A stretch of 64,000 nucleotides of DNA from Centropus unirufus (lineage: Eukaryota; Chordata; Aves; Cuculiformes; Centropidae), in contig VYZI01000146.1 in NCBI GenBank assembly GCA_013397695.1, forward strand, positions 362,142 to 426,141. Direction: 5' to 3'. The stretch's first letter is position 1. Each line of letters starts with the position of its first letter. Below, piece by piece: positions 13,901 to 23,915 of this stretch. The position numbers and the translations under genes were made by a program. Below the pieces are notes generated by a model. It did no database searches and had not been told where the DNA came from. It worked only from the letters and a program-made list of their open reading frames with translations.

Positions 13901-16479
13901 GATTTATCCAAGCTCTAAAAAAATTAAGCAACCTTAATGACCTGTAGCATGAAAACTTAGTCCACTAAAATCTTACATAGAAAAAAATCTGAAACAAGAA
14001 TTTGAAACAAAGAGGGGTGGTCCCTAGTCTTAACAGTCTCCACTTGTAGAAGTTTGGTTATAAATTTGGAATTTCACACTCTCCCCTATAGTGTCAGAAA
14101 CTTCTCCCTGTTCCTCTGTCAGCTCAGATCTCATGAAAAAATGCACCCTTATATCATTTGTACATATATTTTAAAGCAAAATCATACACATAGGAAAACC
14201 TCCCAAACTCATAAAATTAAAAAAGAAAATTAAACAGGAGAAGAAGAAAACCCCTCATGTTTACTTAGCAGATAGACTAGGAAAGGATATCTAGGATCAA
14301 GTCCAACCTCGTGATATAACATACTACTATACCATGGATTCCTAATTATGCATCCATCTTTATTTTACTGCAATCAGTTTTCTGGACTTAGCTTGATTAG
14401 TAATTAAAAGTGGGCCAAGTGCAGTTTAAGAACATGGCTCTACTTTAAAAGTGTTTATTAGCGAGGTGAGTACTGAGCTTCTGTCTATTTTTTATGTAAG
14501 TGACCAAGTTTGTGATATAGGCCCAATTAAAATTGTGCACCCGAGCTCATGTGGGACACAGAGTGCAGCTTGTAAGAGGGTTGTGAGGCCAGGGAAGAAT
14601 GTGCAGAGAACTTAGATAACAGGGAAGTGGGATGAGACAGAACACTGAAACTTTACAGGCATACCGGAACTGAGCCCAACAATCAAGCAGAAGTTGTCTA
14701 AATCTCTTCAAATAAGATAGGTGATGGACATAGAAAAGAAAGCGATCATGATTTGCCATTTATTATAAAATCTTGCTTTCAGCTTGGCAGTCAAGTACAA
14801 AAGATAGCAAGAAATATTTTATTGTGGGCTTTTTCAATGGCATCAGCAGTTTCAAAAACAGTGTTCATCATGCTGTTCTGGCCAGAGCTCAAGACATAAT
14901 AAACCATCTAAGGCTCTATTTTGATGTATGGTCTACATCTGGTTTGAGGGTATACATTCAAACCCATTGACTAGTATTAGACCTGGAAGGAGGGCTCCAG
15001 AAGAAATAGAGTTGGGCTAACTCCAACAATTCTCTAACAGCCAAAGTTCTGATGGAAATAAACTGGAGTTTTGTACTCCTCTTCTGATAATCTTTGTGTA
15101 TTTTCTATTCTAAAAGTGAAAAAGAAATGGAAAAAAAAGAAGAGTGACGTTATTTTTCATCAATGGAAGTTTCATAAAAATAAATGTAAAATTTTCCATT
15201 AATCACTGGGCCACTTCTGAAGTGGTTAGGAAAGATACATAAATATCCCTGTGGGGCTAACCCCATTTAACAGGTACTTGAGTTGAAGCAGAAAGAAGCT
15301 AAGTGGCATATACAAGATGCAGCGAATATGTGGCACAGCAAGAACAGAATGTGTATTTCCTGGATCTTTGACTGTAACCAGCATGTGGATATTTCTGCTT
15401 TGCCAACAGCTAATTCTTTCCGCTTCCAATTATATAGATACACACACATACATCCCAAGAACGTGATAAGTTACAGAAAAATGTGCTGAAGACAAGTAAT
15501 GCCCCATCACAGTTAATAACCTTTGAAAGCTTTAATGTGAACAACAGCATGTGTGTGTTCTGCAGATTTTTCATTAAAGTACATAGACCAATCTTGAGGA
15601 AAAAAATTAAAAAGAGATTTGAGGAAGTAATAACCCAGAGGTGAAAAAAATATTGATTACAGAAAATATTTTCTTCATAAAGATAATATTTCTCTTTTAG
15701 CAAAAAGAAGCTGCTTATTCTCCAGAAAAAGAAAACCCAGTATGTTCTGAAGGCATCTATTTCATTTGTTGTGAGCTTTGTTGAATAATGAGCAAAACTG
15801 TCATTCGTCTTACAACCTTCTCTCACCTTACCTATCACACTGAAAGATTTAAAATTCTTCTGGAAACTCTGTGCCACTTCGTTTATTACCTTGAAAAAAA
15901 TTAAACACCAACTTTAAAATACCTTTAACGGGATTTTTTTTCAATCTAACTACATGCCCTTTGGTGCCTAATTTCTTCTTAGAAGATACGACCTGGTAAA
16001 TTTAGTACAGATTACAACAGACTGCATTTACTTCTAATGAGACATAGTTTCTCCTGATCTTTTTCATCTATCTTCAGAGAAGAAAGATAAAAAAAAAAAG
16101 CTTGTTTCTGTCAGAGTTCGCTCTTTGGTGTCAGTGAAACATGCTGGGTTTTTTCCTTCTCCATTTTATAAGTTTCCACCTTGATCTTGTAAAATATTAC
16201 AAATAATCCAAATGCATACATTGCACTGCTGCTTTGTAAATTCAAACTGAATAGTCAAATAGTCAAAGATAATGATAATGATTACTTGAAAATATATTTT
16301 TCCATCTTTGAGAAATGCATTGGGTGGTACATTTCCAAATTTCAGGAAACTAGTGGGTGACTTGCAGACTAAGGCAAATGCAAATTAAGATAGTTGAATC
16401 AAGGGCCTTCTGAGGACTTCAAAGGGCTTTGGATCGAGCCTCAAGTTCTTAGGACTTTTCATCTCTAGTTTTCAAAATA
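1936..16479. other. Long intergenic stretch, no gene seen
   Basis: About 14.5 kb of AT-rich, unique-looking DNA upstream of VPS41. Open frames up to 117 codons occur on both strands, but none has recognisable domains, a convincing codon pattern or a matching splice structure. A short (CACC)n run lies at 5683-5698. A possible short CR1 minus-strand scrap ('ggatcaagtccaacc' near 14295) is too brief to call. I see no tRNA, snRNA or obvious hairpin RNA. Distal regulatory elements cannot be excluded by eye. Confidence 0.5.
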
Positions 16480-16580
16480 CTTCACAACAATCAGTACATT
16501 TCATTACTTCTGTTTCATTGATGGGGAAACTGAGATATTGAACAGCGAAACAATTCTTCCTCTGTCTTTTAGGGAGTCTG
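16480..16580 (-). repeat. MIR-like ancient SINE relic, minus strand
   Basis: The core 'gatggggaaactgagatattgaac' near 16520 corresponds to the reverse complement of the MIR core (in MIR orientation 'cctcagtttcctcatctgtaaaatgg'). The left flank ('acttcacaacaatcagtacatt...cattacttctg') also follows the usual order of such relics. MIR-type elements predate the split of mammals and birds, so heavy divergence is expected. The limits are approximate. Confidence 0.55.
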
Positions 16581-17489
16581 TGGCACATCGCGAGATAGCA
16601 GTCAGCTCCCATGACTTTCCCTTCCTGCCATCTCAATTAAGTTTTCTCACAAAGATTGCCTTAGGAAATATTAGTTAGGCTTGTTACTCAAGAAATTTTG
16701 CCCCCTTTCTGCCTAAACTCTGAAGTAACATGTTATGTATCCCTTGACAGGGGAGATCTGTATACTGATCCCCCAGGACTAGTGCTACATGTATTAGTAA
16801 ACCTCCAAAATCCCAGTGATCTGTGCCTGCCACCACCAACTCCTGTCATGCCAATTCACTTGCATCTTTCCTGATCACCCTTTGATCCTCCCCATCTCTT
16901 ACTAATCCCAGCTACTTCAAGGGATTAGATGGAATTCAAATGAGATCCTGTGTTGATTTAGAAGTCTGTTCTTTCAGACAAAAGTTGTATCCTCTCATCC
17001 ATGTTCAAAACTAAGTAGCATGCTATCATCACCACCACAATATTAAATGGCCAATTATAATTAGGCACGGGATGCTCATAAAATAAAAGTTCTTTGAATG
17101 TCCCTGTTCTATTTCTTCTAAATGGCATCAACTCCTTCTTATGTTGGGGAGTGGACTGCCTGCCGGATGTTTAACAGCTAAAGGAGAAGCATTCTCAGTA
17201 GACGCTGTTTAACACATACCATGGGAAAAAGTGGTTGTGAGTGCCCAATGGATGAGAAACAGCCGCTGACTAATAAATACTATTCCCAAGTGATTCACAA
17301 AAAATGAAGTAACCAAAAAAGGGCCGGGTTAATTTCTATTCTGTTTTCATGCAGGAGATCAGAATCAATATTCCCTTAATGGAAAAAGACAATACTTGAG
17401 GCAGGCCATCAAGGGCGGAAGGGCTGTCCTGTAGGCAAAGCATAAGGCTGTGAAGCAGGAGACAGACATTTTCCTTTCAAATTGCTTAA
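16581..17489. other. Intergenic, nothing recognised
   Basis: Unique-looking AT-rich sequence between the two MIR-like relics. No exon or RNA gene was recognised. Confidence 0.4.
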
Positions 17490-17612
17490 AATGAGTTAGT
17501 GTTGTTCTTTGCCTCACTTTCCTCACTTGAAAAATGGGAAGCTGATACTCCTGGATATTGCACGAAGCAAACAGATAATAACAGTTTTCAAGCACTACGG
17601 GTGTTCTCTGGC
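17490..17612 (+). repeat. MIR-like ancient SINE relic, plus strand
   Basis: The sequence 'ttgcctcactttcctcacttgaaaaatggg' near 17510-17539 closely follows the MIR core 'tgcctcagtttcctcatctgtaaaatggg'. It is followed by 'gataataacag' and 'aagcactacggg', which sit where MIR has 'gataataata' and 'aagcgcttag'. This is the opposite orientation to the relic 1 kb to the left. Confidence 0.6.
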
Positions 17613-20249
17613 CTGGCAGTGGATACTCTGGAGAAGTGCTGCTGGTGACCTGTCACCACCACTGCTGACAGCAATCCAGGCACAGATAAAACCGAGGATG
17701 CTTCTTAACACCGTATGAAAAATCTACTTAAAGGAAGTGGGAAGGTGAGGACTGGCATTCTGCTGCTGTCATGCACACTTAACATGCAATGGGTAAAGAC
17801 CCTCAATATCCAACCCAACAGCTCATAAAAGTGTTGTTATCTACAAAATACCTTCCCGTGGGCTAAAGAATGAGAAGAATGGAAAGAATTTATTTCAAAA
17901 TAAAAAAAAAGGCTTTTTGGGGGAGGATAGTATTCTATTATTGCCACGTGGCAGCTGTATTTATCCACATGAATTGTTGAGAGCAATCATCTCATTAACA
18001 TTTTTATACCATAAACACATGCTGTAGGAATGCCATGGAGCAATGCTATGTGCTATGTATAAAAGTTGAGTGGCCCCTTTCTTGAGAAATACTCATATTT
18101 CTTAAAACCTTTTGAGGTGAATCTCTTCCTTAGTAAGGACCATTAAATTCTGCAGGGCTGTTAATGTTTCATTAATTTTCTTTCTGTGTCACAGGTTGGT
18201 GGACTGTATAGCAGTTTTTAAATCCATAGACTTCGGATAACGTCAACATTTGAATTTACTGAAATCTGCTGACAGATTATCAGATCCGGGTACATTTCCC
18301 ACATCAAAATAAAACTCACTGAGAATGTATTAAATTAAAAAGGTATTCCACTCCAAAGTGAGGGAGGTAAGAGGAAATAAATTGTCTCCCTATAACCTCA
18401 GGTACCACTCACTGGCACTACTCTGCACCCCAGGGACCTGGATTTTGACTCTGACATTGCTTCATAATCAAGGATTGTCCCAGGGTGAACTGTAAGATTT
18501 CAGCTGTGTGGTCAAGGGTCATCTCCTGAGGGCATGTAAGAGGATGGGAAAAGATGGCAAGGAAAATATAGCTGTGCAAAGAAGTGGGGGGATAAACACA
18601 GCTAAAGATGTAATGAAAGAAAGAACTGTTTTTAAGAGGGTTTTTTTTCTAAACTAGGTTATGATTAGAGCATCAGGCAAAAGAGAACCTAAGGTGAGGA
18701 TTTTGCTTTCAGTTAATGGAGAGTTTGTCTCATAGGTACAGGAATTTTTGTTTAAAAGGCCTGACAGCAACAAACTGGTGGCCTGGTTCTCAGTTTCACT
18801 GAAGCCTTTTTTTGTTTGTTTATTTCCTGTGAGCATAAAAAGGAGTTGAAATATAATCATTATTTGTGTGAATGTCATAGACAACTGTAAAGAAAGGGGA
18901 CTTCACTGAGACAATCAAAGGCTTACTATGCTGGCCAGGTTCCATTCTGCACCTCTTCTCAAACAGCATAGCTGGTACCACCAGTTATGACTGTACTGGC
19001 TTGTCATATTTCATTTAATGTTTTGGGCTGCAGGGAATTTAATTTGCCTTCTCTCATCAACAAAATTACAGGTTCCGTACCAAAATCAAGATGGTTCAGT
19101 TCTGCTGTAATAACTGGGAACAAAGGCTTACATTATCAGAAAATAAACCAACATTTTATTTTTTTCCCTTACAACCATCTATGTGCTTCTAATTTCATGT
19201 GTTCCTACCTATTGATCCTTTCAATCCTCCGTTTAACAAGTGAATATTTGGGTGAAGTCTTAACTCTTGTGATGAACAGCAAAACCCTTATTCAATTCAG
19301 TGGAACCAGAATTTTATGTCACAACTGCCAAATGGCAGTACCAGTAGCTATTTGCTTCTCAGAAGTCTTATTGTGGTTTAATGTCTAATGTTTTGTTGCT
19401 TCTCCTTCCTTCTCAACTTTTTAGTTCTTTCTTTCCTTCCTTCCACTCTCCAGATCTCCCCCTAACAGTATCACGAAATAGATATACAAAGATGGCAAAG
19501 TTGAAAATTCACTTCAAAATGTTAGTGTAATGTGCTCTATGGTTATCACCAAAATATTATGCATGGAAAATATACAGTATTCCTGAGGTAGGAACTCTGA
19601 TAACCTCATCCATCATTTCCTGGATGTTATGCACACCATTTAAGTAAGTGGAAAGCTAAGTATTTTTCCTCGAGGTTAAGTGTATGTCAAGAATAATAAT
19701 AATAAGAGAAGTGTTTTTCACTGTAAATACAAAATAGATTTTCCAATGATCTGTTTAACATTGACTCCATTAAAAACCTTCAGTAACAGAGCAGATCAGA
19801 AGAAGCGAGGGGAAATAATTATCAGAAATAACACTTGTGAAGAAAAGGAATAAGAGAGGGGTTTACCAGGCTTTGGTGGCTTGCACCTGAGAGTGAAAGG
19901 CAAGATACAACACAGCTTTAAAGAAAAAGGAATTTTCTGTATCTATATGCCAATATATAAAATATTTATTTCTTTTGTAATAATTATTTGAAAATAATTT
20001 ATTGCATTTCCAAAATCATAAAACGTTTATCTAAACCTTTCCCTAATTAAATTAATAATAAAAATCCTATCAGCTTCACTAGCAGCAGGGATAAGCAGTT
20101 ACTTCTGATTATATTACTTTGTAGGAGCTTTTCATTTGGTGTGTGGAGAGAGAGGGTTATTTTGAAAATACATGTAATGTATAGCTTTTTCACCTTAAAA
20201 TCATACAAAATATAACAAGTTCACAAAGAACATTGATTGTGTTTCAGGT
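17613..20249. other. Intergenic, nothing recognised except a palindromic E-box
   Basis: AT-rich sequence with no recognisable gene. It contains a perfect 12-bp palindrome, TGCCACGTGGCA, at 17942-17953, and a short CTTC-rich run near 19430-19444. An open frame at 18987-19388 has no recognisable similarity. Confidence 0.4.
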
Positions 20250-20737
20250 GGAAAAGACTTCCAAAAGGAAGGACATGGATCTGTTAGAGCGAGTCCAGAG
20301 GAGGGCCATGAAGATGTTCAGAGGGCTGGAGCACCTGCTGTACAAGTACAGGCTGAGAGAGTTGTGTTTGTTTAGCCCAGAGAAGAGAAGGCTCGAGGAA
20401 GACCTCATAGCACCCTTCCAGTACATACAGGAAAGCTGCTTGGGTTTGGGCTCTGTATCAGGGAGTGAAAGGAGAGAAAGAGAGGTTATTGTTTGAAGCT
20501 GAAAGAGGGGAGATTTAGATTAGATATTGGGAAGAAATTTTTTACTGTGAGGGTGATGGAACTGTGGAACAGGTTGCCCAGAGAGGCGGCAGACGTCCCT
20601 TCTCTGGAGGTGTTCAAGGCTGTATTGGATGAGGCTTTAAGCAACCTGATGAAGTAGGAGTAGTCCCTGCCCATGGCAGGGGTATTGGAATTGGAGGATC
20701 TTTATGGTTCCTTCCAACCCAAACCATTCTATGATTG
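20250..20737 (+). repeat. CR1 LINE, ORF2 C-terminus plus 3' UTR
   Basis: 5'-truncated CR1. The frame near 20275-20440 encodes the end of ORF2, with LLERVQRRAMKM, then RLRELCLFSPEKRRLEEDL, matching the CR1 C-terminal pattern LLERVQRRATK...LRELGLFSLEKRRLRGDL. The 3' UTR follows, with 'ggaacaggttgcccagagag', 'tctggaggtgttcaaggc', and an end 'ccttccaacccaaaccattctatgattg'. The ORF2 remnant is far too short to be functional. Confidence 0.93.
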
Positions 20738-20792
20738 TAAGAAAAGAACTCTAAATCTCTAATAATGAGATGTGGCATAAGCAAACTGATCT
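20738..20792 (+). repeat. Sequence shared downstream of two CR1 3' ends (copy 1)
   Basis: These 55 bp lie directly after the CR1 end and match 28763-28817, which lies directly after another CR1 end, at about 39 of 55 positions with no gap. Most differences are A/G or C/T. Shared words include 'aagaactc' and 'ggcataa', and 'ctgat' near the right edge. It is either a 3' extension of this CR1 subfamily or material carried along by read-through. It is not part of the usual CR1 tail as I know it. Confidence 0.6.
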
Positions 20793-21029
20793 ACTATGAT
20801 TTCACAACACCGCAACTGAGGCAGCCCAAGCCAAATGCAGAGAAACTTCATCTTCCAGCAACAACTCATCTATATACTGTATATACAAATATACTACATT
20901 ACATTTTCTTCAGGATTGTGTTTGATGAAAATGTTGCTATTGAGGTAGTAATCTGCTCTTTCACTGCTTTTGCGAAATTCTTCTCTAAGATATTTAAACT
21001 CCCAACCTTTTTAATGAATGCTTCTTAAC
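20793..21029. other. Spacer between two CR1 copies
   Basis: AT-rich sequence separating two CR1 insertions. No feature was recognised. Confidence 0.4.
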
Positions 21030-22630
21030 TAAGAATGGAAAAAGCTTCAGCAAGCACAAAATTTAAAATTAAAAGAAGAATGGTGGGGAAAAAAATTGCT
21101 TGGTTGACCAGAGAGATCCGGGTGGATATCAAGAAAAAGAGGAAGGTCTATGAATTTTGGAAGAAGGGGCAAGCATTTTGGGATGACTATGATGATGATG
21201 AAGTGAGATCATGCAGGGAGAAAATCAGAAGGGCTAAAGCCCAACTAGAATGCAGACTGGCCAGTTCCGTGAAAGATAATAAAAAATCTTTCTATAAATG
21301 CATCAATAGTAAAAGGAGGACCAGGGAGAATCTACATTCCTTACTGGATGAAGAGGGAACGCTTGTGACCAAGGATGAGGACAAGGCTGAGGTACTTAAT
21401 GCCGCCTTTACCTCAGTCTTTGATAGTAAGGTAAGATCTCTGTGTGCTCAGCCTCATGAGCTAGAAGACCAGAAGGCAGAGCAAAACAAAGCTCCCATGA
21501 TCCCTGAGGAGGTGATTGGAGACCTGCTCGGCCAATTAGACATTCACAAGTTACGGGTCCAGATGGGATTCCCCCAACGGCATTGAGGGAGCTGGCAGAA
21601 GCGCTTGCCAAACCCCTTTCCATTGTCTACCAGCAGTCCTGGCTGGATGGGGAAGTGGCATTTAACCTGAGGCTGGCAGATGTTACACCCATTTACAAGA
21701 AGGGTCAGAAGGAGGATCCAGGGATCTAGAGGCCTGTCAGTCTGACTTCAGTGCCAGGGAAGATCATGGAACAGGTCATTTTGAGTGCCATCACACAGCA
21801 CATGCAGGACAACTGAGTGATCAGGCCCAGCCAACATGGGTTCATGAAAGGCAGGTCCTGCCAAACTAACCTGATGCCTTCTATGACAAGGTGACCCATT
21901 TAGTGGATAAGGGAAAGGCTGTGGAAGCACTCTAACTGGACTTCAAGAAACTGGCTGCCACTGGTCTAGACAGGTACACCCTCACCTGAGGTGACCTGGA
22001 TGGTTGGGCCCAAAGAGTTGTGGCAAAGGGAGATAAATCCATTTAAAGCCATTTAAAGCTGGTCACAAGTGGTGTTCCCCAGGGCTCAGTGCTGGGTCCA
22101 GTCCTGTTCAATATCTTTATCAATGCCCTGGATGATGGGACTGAATAGACCCTTGGCAAATTTGCAGACAACACTAAGCTGGGAGGAAGTGCTGATCTGC
22201 TTGAGGGCAGGGAGGCTCTCCAGGTCCTGCAGTTGGAGCATCTGAGGGAACTGGGGTTGTTTAGCCTGGAAAAGAGGAGAGAGGGTAAGCGGGGACCTCA
22301 TCACTGCCTACATCTCCCTGAAAGGAGGTTGTGGAGAGGTGGATGCTGGTCTCTTCTCCCAAGTGACAGGCGATAGGACAAGGGGGAAGGGCCTCAAGCT
22401 GTGCCAGGGGAGGTTCGGATTGGACACTAGGAAAAAATTCTTCACCCGAAAGGGCTATCGTGCCCTGGCAGAGGCTGCCCAGGATGGTGATGGAATCACC
22501 GTCCCTGGAGGTGTTTACAAGATGGGTAAATGAGGTGCTTAAGGATGTGGTTTAGTGGCAGACAGGTACAGTTGGACTCAATGATCTTGGAGGTCTTTTC
22601 TAACCTGGTGATTCTATGATTCTATAGTTC
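21030..22630 (+). repeat. CR1 LINE with internal deletion
   Basis: It starts in ORF2 between the endonuclease and reverse transcriptase (WLTREIR, KKRKVYEFWKKGQA, CREKIRRAKAQLE) and runs through much of the RT domain (PIYKKG near 21690, [15 protein letters not shown] near 22070). It then jumps near 22220 directly to the C-terminal 'ctgagggaactggggttgtttagcctgg' part, followed by a 3' UTR ending 'gattctatgattctat'. The C-terminal half of the RT palm and the thumb are missing, so the element is internally deleted as well as 5'-truncated. Confidence 0.93.
21035..22210 (+). pseudogene. CR1 ORF2 (reverse transcriptase) remnant
   Basis: ORF2 of CR1 encodes an endonuclease plus reverse transcriptase used for target-primed copying. 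Here only the linker and part of the RT remain. The first 183 codons (21035-21586) are open. The frame then shifts near 21550-21590, in the loop that normally reads GPDGIHP, and continues in another frame with in-frame stops, for example 'gggatctag' near 21720. The catalytic FADD box reads FADNT ('tttgcagacaacact' near 22159), losing the second aspartate. A run of GAT codons gives an acidic DDYDDDE insert near codons 50-56. The endonuclease domain is absent. Dead by several independent lesions. Confidence 0.9.
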
Positions 22631-23589
22631 TATGTCATACTCAAAGAAGTCCCTCTTCTTTGATGGTTGGCATCCAGTAACAACTTTGTCCTTTTGTCCA
22701 GTGGTCCTGGACGTGTACATTCTTAGTCCAGCTTCCATCTGTCACTGAGTCCAGACCAGAACCTTTCCCCATGCCTGCTTTGCGGCATCAGTGGTGATGT
22801 ATAGGAATTGGTGAGGTCAATTTTATATACATGTATATGTTTTTTTTTTCTTATTAACAATTATTTAAAACAGTAGTGAGGACTCAATAGCAAGACAACA
22901 AAATACAAAATATCTTTGAGGAAGATATGAAAGCATCCATCTTTAGACTTTTTTATTTATTAATATTTAGACTTTTTTATATTTTTATATTTTCTTTGTA
23001 AGTGAAAAAAATCAGTAGCAGTAACTGTGAACTAAAACTTAGGAGTCATAAAAATACATATTATAGGAAACAGGAAATAAAAGGAGTTAATATTAGAAGA
23101 GATAAAGTCAGGATGTTTTTTAATTCTATTAGAAAGAAGTAATCCTAAAAATTGAATGACAGCTGGAATTGGTAGTTATTCACAATAATCAAATAGATGT
23201 AACAGTGGCATACTGCATTAGTTTAACAAAAAAAAAAAGAGTCATGTACCACTAAGTACAAAATAAGAAAGATGGTAACAGGCTGGAAGTGTAGAAGAAA
23301 ACAGTCATGAAAATTATTTGTAGGATGTAAAATGTCTTTTGTAAAGGCATCAGTGTCATCCTTCCATTTAACGTGGCAAATAATGAAGTGATTTCTTGTT
23401 AGGCTATGTTTATTCACATGGGGAACAGAAATCTTTTGATACAGAACTTTCAAAAGTTGCTGACATATGATGCCACAGTGGACAGAAACCATATAGTGGA
23501 CAAAAGACAAATCTAAATTCACCATAGAGATAAGGAAACTGCATTACATAACAAGACCTGCAATATTAGAACTAAAGGGGTGCTTTTCA
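22631..23589. other. Intergenic AT-rich stretch with a short direct repeat
   Basis: No gene was recognised. 'tttagacttttttat' occurs at 22942-22956 and again at 22966-22980, a small local duplication in a very AT-rich patch. An open frame on the minus strand (23223-23525) has no recognisable similarity. Confidence 0.45.
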
Positions 23590-23915
23590 ACACTTAATTA
23601 GGAGACCCATAGCAGAGCTGAGAAAAAAGAAAGAACTTCTTTAGGCAGCAGGAAGAGAACTGCTGGGTTTCATTGCCTCAAGAGATTGTGGAAGCAAGGA
23701 GTGCCAGCAGGTCCAACAGGGGCAAATTAATGAACAGGATGTTTGTTAACCAGTGCTAGAAATTCCATGCCCATAGATGCTGAGGTCAGACAAGGCAAGT
23801 GGAGCTCAGAGGCCCATGCTTTCCCCAAATATCATCCCTCATTGCCACTGTCAAGGACCAAGCACTGGACTAGATGGACCACTCTTCTGATCTTATAAGG
23901 CACTCATTTTGCATT
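23590..23915 (+). repeat. Old CR1/L3-type LINE 3' end
   Basis: The segment has the order of an ancient CR1 3' UTR: 'aacttctttaggcagcaggaag', 'attgcctcaagagattgtggaagc', and then 'ctggactagatggaccactcttctgatcttat' near 23867-23898. It lacks the 'cttccaaccc' end of the younger CR1 copies nearby. It is 5'-truncated and diverged. Confidence 0.75.
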
